From assembly GCA_905331475.1 (NCBI GenBank), contig CAJNYU010002815.1, positions 1 to 64,000 on the forward strand: DNA of 64,000 nt, written 5' to 3'. The position numbers and the translations under genes were made by a program. The stretch is from Rotaria socialis. Taxonomy: Eukaryota; Rotifera; Eurotatoria; Philodinida; Philodinidae. The stretch's first letter is position 1. Each line of letters starts with the position of its first letter. Under the pieces are notes generated by a model. The model had not been told where the DNA came from. It saw only the letters and a program-made list of their open reading frames with translations, and did no database searches. Of this stretch, positions 11,692 to 22,862 are shown piece by piece.

Positions 11692-14091
11692 TCATGTATT
11701 TGCAAATGCTTTTGAACGATGTACTCTCGTAATTGAAACCTTAGCCTCTTTTTTGCTGTTGCCTGATAATCTAGCTTTATCGTTTTGTTTTTGATTACTG
11801 CTGTGCGATGAATTTCGTTGAACGGCAATTGACTTGAATGCTTCACTCGATATGCCCTGATGCATATTAAACATTGTCGATGGCAAATTTGATTGAGGTA
11901 ATATTATAAAACTTGCTGCTTTTGTTATTCTTTCATTCACTGGTGATACAACATTATTGATTTTGTGTGATGCATTATCCATATTTGGTAAACTTGATCG
12001 ATTGACTTTGCTGACACGTACTGAACTAGTCGAATGTATTCTTGATAATGAGTTGTCTGATAGTTGTGTATTTTCTCGAGACGAAATATTGGATTTCTCT
12101 ACCTTGATAATATTACCACGTGATTTCGTTGACATTTCTCTCGGTAATTTTATCACGGTCACAGATGGAAGTTTCTCAGTATTAAGTTTCGTCAGGTGAA
12201 TTTCTTCATTACGATTTGGAGGTTTAATATTTTTGTTTCCTTCATTTGTCAATGGTCTGTCTATTCGACTGATGCGTGTCACAGTCGTAAGTCTCGCACT
12301 ATTCGTCTCAGATTCTCGTTCAATACTCGAATCTTTTGATAAGTTGCTGATAGATCGAAAATAGGGATTCGTGTTCAAGGTGCTAGCGCTAGTTGATACT
12401 CTGCTTACAGATACACCGTTCTTGGAATCAAATGGCTCAATCCCATGATTTTGACTTAGTAATTTATTCTTGAAGGGAAGTTGTTGTTCACTGGATATAA
12501 TTGACGGTTTAATTGTAGAGATTGATTCTGGCAGACTTGAACATAGGCGTGTCTTATCGTTCATCAATAAGTATTCACTTGCTTTGTTCTTTCTTTCTCT
12601 ATTTGCTAGACGACGACGACGTCCTCCAGCACTAAAAAGAAGCACACATCATTCACTTTACACAAGGCATTTATCGATTAAAATAAGCTTACAATAGCCA
12701 CCACCAACAACAACAACATAAACTCAATAGAGCCAGAAATCCTAATACCGCCACGGCAATAATCCATGCATCATTTGATGCACCTTCATAGAAAAAAACT
12801 CCATCATCTTGCATCACGTGTATTTTATGAGCTCTTACCTGTGTTCGTAGCTAAAGAAGTTGTTGTCGTAGTAGTCGTCGCAGTTGTCGTAGTTGTTGAT
12901 GTTGTCGTCGTCGTCGTCGTCGTCGTTGTTGTCGTCGTCGTCGTTGTCGTCGTCGTAGTTGTGGTTGTTGTTGTAGTAGTTGTTGTTGTTGTCGTCGTCG
13001 TCGTCGTAGATGTTGTTGTTGTCGTTGTCGTTGTAGTAGTTGTTGTTGTCGTCGTCGTCGTAGTTGTTGTTGTTGTTGTTGCCGTGGTGGTTGTCGTTTC
13101 TGTAGTAGTTGTTGTTGTAGTGGCACTTGTCGTAGTAGTGGTCCTTGTTGTACTGGTGCTTGTTGTACTGGTACTTGTCCTGAAAAACAGAGATTTCCAT
13201 TAAATCTTGGCGGAAGACAGAATCCGAAATTGGAGTCAGCATATTCATGTATCTCAAAAGTGTAACCCATGCTACCCAAGCAGACAAAAGTTTTCAGAAA
13301 CGCGTTTAAACACTAGTTTTCTATACCGTTTTTGGATGCTAGTTGATGTTCCCGATTACTACCCAAAAGCGTTCAAGATAATGCATCATGAAAACGCTAG
13401 ATATTTTCGCACAATGGATGGGGTGTGGATGTGGAGTGTGAGGTGTGGGATGTGGCTGTGGGTGTCGGTGTCGATAGAAGTGGAAAATCTACAGACCCAC
13501 ACACCCACACCCTGGAAAAAAGCGTGCATGCCAATTGAAATAATCGTTTAAACGCTATCAAATTGACAAATTGAATCGTTAACGAGGATGAATACCATAC
13601 TACAATGGTCACAAAGTATTTGCGAGTTTTCATGTGGTGAAAAATGAAAGATTGGCGTTTGCACGGCCAGCCTCCTAAAAACGACGCAAAACGTATAGAA
13701 ACATAGTTTTTGTGGTGTTTAAACGCGTTTCTGAAAAATTTTGTCTGCTTGGGTATTGATATTGTAAAAGTAACTTACGTTGTAGTTGTGGTTGGTGGAA
13801 CGTCTCCAGGACCTGTCAATGATAGATTTCATAATTAGATAAATAGAAATAAAAATTGAACTAGATCTTTACATAAAAGAGTGGAGCCAGCAGGAATAAC
13901 TGTAAATGTAAGACAATATTGATCTGATTGTATTTGCGCACTAAATACAAGATAAAAAAATGAAGAAACATCGGATTCGCATCCGATTGTTACGTGTACT
14001 ACAAAAACTGAGTCGATTTATATATGTTTTGAATAATTCTGAGAAAAAAAGTATTTTTTTGAAGAAATCCCTGTGCCGGGGCCGCCCCCCC

Positions 14092-14152
<61 letters not shown>

Positions 14153-15787
14153 NNNNNNNNNNTGTTTTGCAAAATTCTGCCAAAAAAATTATTTTTTTGT
14201 ATAAATACCTGGGCCGCCCCCCCCCCCCCTCAGGGATGGTCTGGTCAATAATGGCAATGTTTTCCATAACTCAGTCATTTCTTGGCGGATTCTTTTCATC
14301 TTCGAACTCGGCTGAGATATTGATGAGATCATTCTGTGTACAAAATTTCAAGACAATTAGATGAGGCTTTCAAGAGTTATCGTGTTAACGGCCGGACACA
14401 CTGACCGAATTTAGAGTGTACTAATTTTTTGAGTACACAAAAACTGGGCTAAGAATCTTATTTTAAAAGAATATGTATGCTACCTGTCAGTAGCAACAGC
14501 ACAGTATACTTGAGATCCTAACTGCATTGCCGTTGGTATCCACGTTTCAGTGATTGTCCATTTATTACTTCCAACCGAAACAATACTACCTTTGATCATA
14601 TAAACGGGTGGCATTGTAAAGAAGTCTACTAAAGTAGTTCCACTACATCCTTGAACAACTGTCAATGTAAACGTAAAAGTCTGTCCAACTTCAACTGCTG
14701 AACAAGCCGTTAGATTTGAGCTAATCTGAGGCTGTAATGGGCAGACAGCGGCGCCTACAATATGAATTAGAAATTGAATGGGAACGCGACTAAATGCTGT
14801 GTATGTTGATGGATCATAGAAATCTTCAACCATCAATGCCACAGCATAATATTGTCCTACTGCTGTACCAGTACTATTAAATGTTAACGTGCAGTTCTCA
14901 CCATCAAGCAGACCGCCTGGTGCTGACTGGCAGACATCACCACACTCATCAAGTGCAGATGTATTCTGAGCCCAACGACAACTAATATATAAAACCAATA
15001 TACTTTATACACAGAGATACTGTAAAATATAAAACTACCTTGTATAGTCTCCATCAGCATCGATCACTGGAATCGTTATAGCAGTCAATGTATCTATTGG
15101 AACATTGATAGCTAGATACAGAGAAGAACAAAAGTATCTAATAGTGAATACCTTAGGAGACGATTTCTTACGTGAAATTACGGTTGCAACTGGAGGGGTG
15201 TTTATAAACCCATCTGGTCTAATTGCCAAATTAACACAAGTTCCAATAGACCAATGAGCAGACGTGCTGTAACAAGTGGCTCCGGTTGTTGTCAATACTG
15301 TTGTTCTTCGAGTAGTTGTTCCTGGGCCACCACTACGATAATACCTTTTCTTTTTCCCACTTGATCCACAATTTGATGATTGAAGGCCAATCCAAGAGTA
15401 ACCTGTGTAAGCTACACAAAATTCAGCACCAGCTGTGATATTTTCAACATGAAAAATTTGTCCTGAACTAGAATCAGCGACGACGCTGAAATCAGTGCAA
15501 TATTCACCGATGTCTAAGGCAGCATAATTGCCACACGTACTAGCAGCTGTGGTACACACAAGAGTACCAGATCCATTACATAACAGAGGTGATTGATTCA
15601 CAATTATCGACTGATTACAGAATGTCGACGAACTGTGAGAGCGACTCCATTGATAGGATTGTGTGAACATAACGGCTATGCTTGAAACATTATCTGTATT
15701 ATTCATTGGTTTCCATGTCACGGTTCCACCATAGAAATGACTCGCTTCAATACAGGCAAAATAGAGGAGTATAATTATTTCTATCAT
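11692..15787 (-). CDS. type I membrane protein with Cys-rich ectodomain, Thr-rich stalk and basic cytoplasmic tail (8 exons)
   Basis: Exons on the minus strand: 15787-15172, 15111-15039, 14981-14484, 13940-13873, 13812-13779, 13179-12839, 12783-12693, 12631-11692. All phases agree, giving 886 residues. Order: signal peptide (1-16), ectodomain starting SHFYGGTVTWKP to about residue 418, a nearly pure Thr/Ser stalk (about 419-543, mucin-like, likely O-glycosylated), a transmembrane helix (AWIIAVAVLGFLALLSLCC, about 548-570), stop-transfer GGRRRR, and a Ser/Arg-rich 310-residue tail without known domains. The ectodomain (SHFYGGTVTWKP, FINTPPVATVISP, IPVIDADGDYTSCRW, QYCLTFTV) resembles a large bdelloid family and, as I recall, parts of Dictyostelium Sib-type adhesion proteins; a cell-surface adhesion or receptor role is inference. 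Intron 5 holds a MITE; intron 3 holds an assembly gap. Confidence 0.8.
12839..13179 (-). repeat. coding ACN microsatellite (poly-Thr stalk)
   Basis: An exon made almost wholly of ACA/ACG/ACT/ACC codons on the minus strand. Codons are mixed rather than a pure triplet run, which suggests selection for threonine. Long plus-strand poly-Val and minus-strand Asn/Asp and Gln/Arg frames over it are shadows. Confidence 0.8.
13275..13753. mobile_element. TA-flanked MITE in intron 5 of the membrane-protein gene
   Basis: A 479-bp element bounded by TA on both sides (13273-13274 and 13754-13755). Its 39-bp terminal inverted repeats start CCCAAGCAGACAAAA and contain CAGAAACGCGTTTAAACAC, with one mismatch between arms. 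The TA duplication points to Tc1/mariner-type mobilisation. A GT-rich/AC-rich palindrome sits in its middle. It lies wholly between exons, so the gene can splice it out. Confidence 0.8.
13420..13513. repeat. telomere-like palindrome (GGGTGTGG / CCACACCC arms)
   Basis: The left arm is rich in GTGTGGG and GGATGTGG; the right arm ACCCACACACCCACACCCT is its complement in reverse. It is nested in the TA-flanked MITE. One of about nine similar loci in the window. Confidence 0.65.
14030..14230. repeat. direct repeats flanking an assembly gap (59 G, 10 N)
   Basis: A run of 59 G (14094-14152) follows a 9-C run and precedes 10 N (14153-14162). The sequence before the run (ATTCTGAG.., then a T/A-rich block, CCCTG..GGGGCCGCCCC) recurs after the gap (ATTCTGCC.., T/A block, ACCTGGGCCGCCCC, 13 C). 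It is probably a tandem or dispersed repeat with a poly-C tail that assembly could not cross. Frames with poly-Gly or poly-Pro here are artefacts. It lies in intron 3 of the membrane-protein gene. Confidence 0.75.
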
Positions 15788-18385
15788 GTTGATAGTTGGT
15801 ATGTATCTTATATTTAAGAAATGATTTTGACTCTATAAAAATTTGTTACATTTCGAAACTCATAATCAAGTATAGAATGAATATTTTCTGGAAGCTTTCT
15901 TATGGATGGATATTTTTCGGGTTGAATAAATTATTCTCTATAATTGAAAGAAGACTTTTAAAATATTGTTGTAGGCAAATTTCGATGCTTCATGAGAATA
16001 CTATTTTTATTTACTTCAATGGCAAGAAAAAGTGCATCAGTGCCAACGGTGCAATCAGACGGGTACTGAGGTTCAACATTCTCTCAAGGGATCGTAGACA
16101 CCCACTATATCGCCTTGATGAGGATCAGAGACGCAACTAATAGAAATGGCAGATGTCACAGTATTGACTATGGCAAAATGACAACAATGAAAATTAAATA
16201 GTATTGAATATTGGATGAAGATCCAATTGTTTATTCAATGGACAGAAGTATTTGTGAATAAGAAGAACTCCACAAGCAAGTAGCTGACACAAGTTCGAAC
16301 GATTTTAAGGGCCAATCAAGTTAGATTGATTGTAATGAGCAATCAAATTGAAAGAACAAGGTAATCTTAATTGATAAAAAAAAGTTGATTCTTTTTGGTA
16401 GAGAAGAAAAAGTAGTAGTCAGAGAAGAAGAAGAAGAAGAAGAAGTAGAAGAAGAAGATAATTATTGTCATTTTCTGAGTCTAAGCGCGAAAACGAAAAA
16501 GTGTCAATATTCAAAATAATAAGCGCGACTATAAGTAACCAGAGAGAACAATACAGAGGAGAAATAAACACACATAGCATAACAAACATCAAGGCAAGAT
16601 CAGTGACGTTGCTGTGCCGTCACACCCGCCTTCCCTAAAAAAAATAAGTTTAGCTCCTCTTACAATTTTGTTGGTATTAGTATAAAAAATATGATCCATA
16701 ACCTTTCGAAAACGAACCTTCCACTAAAGCAATTATTAATCTTTTGAATGATTTTATTTTTCATAATGTAATTAATTATGTTTTACAATTGATTTAGTTA
16801 CGAATCATATGTAGTTAGACAGATAGTATACTTCCATATCTTTATATTTTAGTGAATAAATATCGACTAGTGATGTGAAATCCGTTTGAAAATTTGCTGT
16901 ATATCTATATGGACTATGTTGTTGATTTACTGTTAGCAAATAAACTAGCGTCTTTGTTTTTCTTCTTTTGCGTCGTAAGAAAAGAAAATGATTCTATTAT
17001 ATTCTGATTACGCTTTGTTTTGTTGTTATTCGCTTTCACAGTTTTCATTTGGTAGCTATCACATCTTTTACAAGATCGAAAAGTAAAAGAAAAAGAAACC
17101 TTTTCGAAATTTGTTTTTTCAATTAATATAGAAATTTTTCTGTACTATAGGGGCAATCATCTCAGACGTTTGAATTTCATGTTTTGTTATACACTACGGA
17201 AGAATATTGAAAGAAATAATATTAAATTATGTTAGATTAGCAATAGAAGCTGTATAAACTTTGAAAAATATTCTTAAAGAAAGTTCTTCCCTTCTGTTTT
17301 TCGGTAACTAAGGAATAATTTAATAAAGACTGTTACCAGGGTCAATGTAAATATGTCTGATAGTAGAGAAAATCTTTCATTAGATTCAAATCATCATATC
17401 TTTCTGCACCAAAATCTTTTAAAGAAATTATGGCATGAGATGGCTAAAATGTACTGCTCTCTTCTCCGTTTTCTTGTGTGATGATCTGTTTATGCTTACA
17501 CAAATAGAAACAAAATTGTGAACATAAATTTTCATATTTTATACCTCTCATGCGCAAACAAAGACATTTCAGACGAAAAGTTTTCAATAAAAAACTATTA
17601 TTATGTTACCATTCGTCTCTCTATTCAGATCTACTCATGGCTTCGCAATATGCACAATAGTTATAGAAAAAAAAGCCCTTCAAGTAAAAACTTCAGCAAT
17701 CGCAAGGTGAACATGAGGTGAAACATCATCGAGAAAATAATAAACAGTGTTTCAAACAGAGCTTCGTCGTACTGCTTCATCAACCACGGAATGTAGTTGA
17801 GCACTTTTGTTGTTTCAATTAATATGCAACTGATCTCAGTCAATTGATTTTCGCCATTGGTTTTGCTCTCACAAATGAGCCATCCGTTGTTTAAACAAAT
17901 AGAGCGCAACTAATGCTCACTGAGTCAATTAATTGATCAGCAAATTTCATGAATGTTAAAATATATCGCTGATATATTAGTCAGTGAAACAGTTTAAGTT
18001 TTACCTGCACGTGAAACTTCATCAAATGGTAGCTTTCAATTAGTGTCAGGATCGAAAAAATAGTATCGAATGAATTTTTGTATAGAAGTTATTTTAAATA
18101 ATAGTTACTGTATATTATAATTCAAAGTTCTTGTGTATGTGCAACCATTTTCTTTTTGGCAATATTTATTTCATCCTTTCATCCAGTAGTTTTTGAAGCT
18201 ATTCTCATAAATAAATAATAACTGATTCCGTTTTAATACAGTGAAACTCTACAAAAAGATTTTCTCTGGTTCTTATTAGACTTACTTAAATAAAATAAAA
18301 AGCAAATGAAATGAATAATCTCTCTGGTTATTTTTAGTTTAATTAATACAAATAGCCTTAATTATAGGTATGAGGTGTAGCTTGA
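15788..18385. other. gene-free region with simple repeats
   Basis: About 2.6 kb without a supportable gene. A GAAGAA microsatellite lies at about 16421-16457. Open frames are short and of random composition. It includes the promoter side of the minus-strand membrane-protein gene near 15800. Confidence 0.45.
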
Positions 18386-19432
18386 TACCCTAGTGAAACT
18401 ACTCGTCAAGCGAGTACGACCTGCCAGCATGAGTACACAAAAGACTCGTTGGAGTACTCGTGAAATTTTCTGTGTATCTTTAGTGTTCGTGTACTCAAGT
18501 GAGTACTCGCATTAGTTAACTTTCTGAAATTCACTCGTATACGATAGTCTGAGTACTCAAAGTAGTACTCGCTTCTGTGTTTCGACAAAACACCAATGCA
18601 CTAACATGTAAAAAGTTAAATTACATTGTATAAAAACAAAATGTGATGAAATCAATTAAAAAACTATTAAAAAACTATTTCGTGGATATGTTCATTCTAT
18701 CCTTCATTTTTAGTAGATGATTCATTTTTGTCTACATAGCGATTGGATATATCAAATCAATTATATTTCATTTTGTGAACAGAGACACGTACATATACAC
18801 ATACACTTTTAATTTTCAACTGTTCAACTTTCGAATTAAACAAAATATGTCTTTTCATTGTGTACAAACAATGATCTGATAACTTTTAATTTCTAAATTT
18901 CAGATAAAATTTTGTTTCAGATTAGTTAAGCTTTTTTCTGGCTACTAAATAGCATCGATGATTCATGTCAGGAAGTTTCTTTTTTTTGTATAAGGATCGC
19001 TTTAACATAAATTTGTTTTCATACACGAATCGAATCAAAAATTCATCCAATAATTTTTAAATTAATTGTTCGTGTTACTGAGTATACTGTATCGTAACAA
19101 ATTTTAGTATTCTTTTTTCTGTAGTTTTTTGTATCTGTGAATTTCATTGCACTAATATACTATTGTTGATAGGTTAACGAAATAGAATTCATTTAGTATT
19201 AAAATATAGTGAACAATGTATAGATGAATGAGTAAATCTTGTAAAAAGCTACCAGAGTACTCGGAAGATACGTGGGTAGTACTCATAGAAAACTCAGTTT
19301 TATGAGGCGAGTACTCAGTAGTCGTACTCAACAGGTCAAAATCTAGCTCGAGTAATACTGATGAGTACTCAACCCCATGAGTACTCATGAGTACTTTTTG
19401 AGTACTACCCTATGGGTACCTTCACTAGGGTA
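18386..19432. mobile_element. non-autonomous TIR element with GAGTACTC subterminal repeats
   Basis: Ends are 12-bp inverted repeats TACCCTAGTGAA and TTCACTAGGGTA; the outer TA may be a target duplication. Within about 190 bp of each end the palindrome GAGTACTC or close variants (GTACTCG, CGAGTAC) occur many times, in both orientations. The centre is AT-rich with no transposase frame. The many subterminal palindromes look like transposase-binding sites. Confidence 0.7.
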
Positions 19433-20196
19433 GAGCGTTGAAGCCCGAGCTCTAGATTTCTGCTGAAATCCGTTGTTCTAACGGTTGTTTGAACTTTAAT
19501 ATGTGGATGCACTCAATTTGTTGTTATTATCATTATCAAAAAGCTTTCTCTTTCAAGCGGTTGTCTCTTCAATTGCAAGTATCGATTCTGCGATTGTTAT
19601 ACCAATTTTTGCACTGTATTATTGGAAGATGGATAATAGAAAAAAACTGAGCATTCGTATGATTTTATTTTTTCATGAATACAGATTTAAGAAAAGGCTT
19701 GTGACTCTCTATAAAACTAACCCGCTTCTATATGTAGTTTAATTTTAGTTGCTATTACGAAAGAGCGAACCCTCACTATATTTGTTAGCCTCCGTTAGTC
19801 GCACAACAATTCTTGCATCTTGGTCGTTCTTTTTCTTATCAAATAGTTTTGGTGCACGTCTACCTTGGTTTGCATAATCACTTTATCTATTTTCACCATC
19901 TGCATACACGCCCCAGTATCTTCACCAAAAATCTGGTTTGCTTACGGTAGTCGATCATAAGATAAAAACTTCTCTTGTTTTTATTCATTCAAACTTAAAA
20001 GAGAGATTCAGAAAATTTTCCTTTCCATGCAACTCGCATGCCATTGAATCGTTTGGGTTGAGAATTCATCCTGTACACAAATGTTTTTTTTTACTTACTT
20101 TAAATCATACTAGAATACAGTGACATAGCCTCTAGTTGAATGATGAATAATTGTTGATTGTATATGTTGTTATAGATACTCAAAATTGAAACGAAT
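19433..20196. other. gene-free sequence upstream of the GH5 gene
   Basis: No gene seen. A hydrophobic 79-codon frame at 19503-19742 has no support beyond being open. Confidence 0.4.
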
Positions 20197-22862
20197 ATGT
20201 TAAAATTACTATTATTGAAACTTACCATCCTTATCCTGTCAATTTGTGTATGCACAATAAGATGTAGCTCTTCCATGCAATGGCTTCATGTTGTTCAACC
20301 AAATTTAGCAGCAGGTAAATAATTTCGTAATCATCAAAATTTTAATACCGAGATTGTCTCGTTGATTTTTGAAAAATAACTATGGCGACGTTTGAGTGGT
20401 AATGTTTTTGAAATCATCTAAATCCGACAGGGAAATACGGAGTATATCTCCCAGAAAACAGTTCAGATGAATGAAGTAGTTGATCAGAGATAAAATTCGT
20501 TGAATCTAAAATATTATCGCTAGACTAGTTCGGAAGCTTCAATCTTTTAGAAGGCTACTTTTTTTCACTTTTCAAAAGGTCATTATGGTTATATTTCTGA
20601 TGAATATGGACGACATGTAATATTACGTGGCGTTGATGTTGAAACAGAACAAAGAAATATTCCTGCTGATCAAGATAGACCTATTGATCCATCATTATAT
20701 GATGGTCGATGTCCATCGAATAATAATGTTTATCAAGAACCTCCAACATGTGACATAGATTATGGTAAAGGAATGTATAATATCAATGATGAATGGTATA
20801 GCCATAATGATTTTGCTCAAATAAGAAGATGGGGGTTTGTTTAGTTTATTCTTCTAAATGATCCATTATTAAAAATCTATTTTTCTCTTCTAGTTTTAAT
20901 GTTATTCGATTATGTTTGAGTTGGAGTGCATTAGAACCAACACCAGGAAATTATAGTAAAATGTATTTAGAACGCGTCGAACAGGTTTCTTTATTTTGAT
21001 GTTTTAACTGAATTGATTTATTTGGTTATTTGTAGATTGTTAATTGGGCATCGGAGCAACAAATCTATGTTATACTTGATATGCACGAAGATTTATATAC
21101 TCGTTATATATTTGGTGATAAAGAACATGAAGTTCCGCCTTACCTAATAGCATCGGATGGACAAGATGGTGCTCCTCAATGGGCAGTGATGACTGAGGAT
21201 TGGCCTGCACTAGCCCTCTTAGGCATTGGAAATTTAAATTTAGCAATGATGAAAGCATTTGATAATTTTTATAATAATGCCATACCACCCAATTGCACAC
21301 AAGGAGACGCACCTGGACCTGGTTTACAAGATCATTACATTGGAGCCATTGCCTTTTTAGCAAAAGCATTTGTGAATAATAGTGCAGTTTTAGGATTTGA
21401 GGTAAGAATTTGGTTTTTCTTCCATTGAACATGTAATTATATGTAAATCTTTCAGTCATGAATAGAACCTGCTATAATTTTACTGAGATTAAACTTTGAA
21501 ATATATTATTACTAACTGGTCTATTTTGCATGATACAGATTTTTCTTTCATTTCCTCAGAAACTATCGCAGTATCCAACGTTAATTCAAAACTATTCCTA
21601 CTGAATATAATACCAGACTTTGATAACACTATTTACTTGCTTCTTTAAATAGATAATGAATGAGCCAGAGCCTGGCACACATGCTGATCAATATACATTT
21701 TCTAGTGATTATCTATATCCATTTTATAAGCGTGTTATTCAAGCTATAACTGGTGTTCGTGATGATCTGCCAGATTGTCCAACACATGCTCCAACAGGAT
21801 CGAATTGTTCTTACCCAAGTTTGGGAATTGATGATCAACAACATTTATTTTTTTTTGAACCAACTGCATTTCGAAATTTATTGGACTACAGTCCTCAATA
21901 TTCCGTACCATTTACATCCTACGAAAATATCGTCTATGCGCCTCATGTTTACACTCATATATTCACAATCGATAGTATATTACATATCAATGAATCAAAT
22001 TATCCACCATCATTTGAGTATGTTTCTCAAATATTATTGAGATAGAATCGACTTCGTTCATGTTTGTTAATATTCTAGTTTTGCATATGAATCGGCATTG
22101 AACGAATCTATTGGTTTGCAAAGTGCGATTCTAGTTACAGAATTCGGTTGTGGTACAGATGCCGATGAGAGACTATTAATTCCGACTGTTGAATCTCAAG
22201 ATAAAGCAATGATGTCTGCAACAATATGGCCATGGAAAAATAATTGCTTTCAAGAAGGTTGTGAAACAAGTTGGAGTTTGTACGATTCAGGTACATTAAA
22301 CGGTACAGATGCAACCCAAAACGGTCCTGAACGTCCGAATCGTGTGCGAATATTATCTCGCGTACATCCACGTGGTGTCATCGGACAATTAAAGCAATAT
22401 TTTCACAATACAACAACATCATCATTTACAATGACTGCTAATTGTTTCAATAAAACATTGTTGCTGTCAAGTAATGAAACAATAGTCTATATACCGAGAC
22501 GATTAAATAGTTCAGTAGTAAATGTTACCGGTGAAGCTAAGCTACTGAGAATAATTCAAAATCCCGATGAAAGTCGTTTGGTTATTATCAATCCGACATG
22601 CAATGGGCAATATCATTTATTTGTTGCCAATAATACAAATCAAATACTTAATTTATATCAACAAACATTGAAAACTGAACATTCTAATGTTGAATTAAAG
22701 AATCACCAAAAAACTATAGAATCAATGAAAAAAGCCTACGAGTTATTTCAGCTGTTACATATCGCTGCTGTTAAAATTGGTGAAACATTTGCTTCAACGT
22801 CTTCAAAATTTGCAAATAAAGTAAATATGCCAACATGGGATTTTACAGATTCCCATCCGTAG
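20197..22862 (+). CDS. secreted glycoside hydrolase family 5, endoglycoceramidase-like (6 exons)
   Basis: Probably cleaves the glycan-ceramide bond of glycosphingolipids or a related beta-glycoside outside the cell. Exons 20197-20314, 20579-20834, 20894-20984, 21036-21401, 21653-22017, 22079-22862 join in phase to 659 residues. The N-terminus MLKLLLLKLTILILSICVC is a signal peptide. GH5 features in order: RHVILRGVDVE, RRWGFNVIRLCLSWSALEPT, VILDMHEDLYTRY, acid/base Glu281 in FEIMNEPEPGT (an intron separates FE from IMNEP), an HVYTH strand, and nucleophile Glu420 in VTEFGCG. The C-terminal beta-domain and helical tail are less conserved. An alternative 3' end exists: a GT donor at 22821 with an acceptor at 23054 would replace the last 13 residues by 26 others ending at 23135, in phase. 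Endoglycoceramidases are patchily distributed, so transfer from another lineage is possible. Confidence 0.88.

Noticed and set aside
12766..13203. 145-codon plus-strand frame that is almost all valine, and 142-150 codon minus-strand Asn/Asp and Gln/Arg frames
   Set aside because: They are other frames of the ACN-repeat exon encoding the Thr stalk; only the Thr frame connects to flanking exons by splice phase.
13941..14364. Poly-Gly and poly-Pro frames across the N gap
   Set aside because: Products of a 59-G run and N bases in an intron, with no family signal.
15796..16140. 114-codon plus-strand frame near the start of the membrane-protein gene
   Set aside because: Composition looks random, there is no family resemblance, and it lies in the promoter region of a divergent gene.
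19503..20123. Two short hydrophobic frames as small membrane proteins
   Set aside because: AT-rich sequence often gives Leu/Ile/Phe-rich frames; no start context, homology or splice support.
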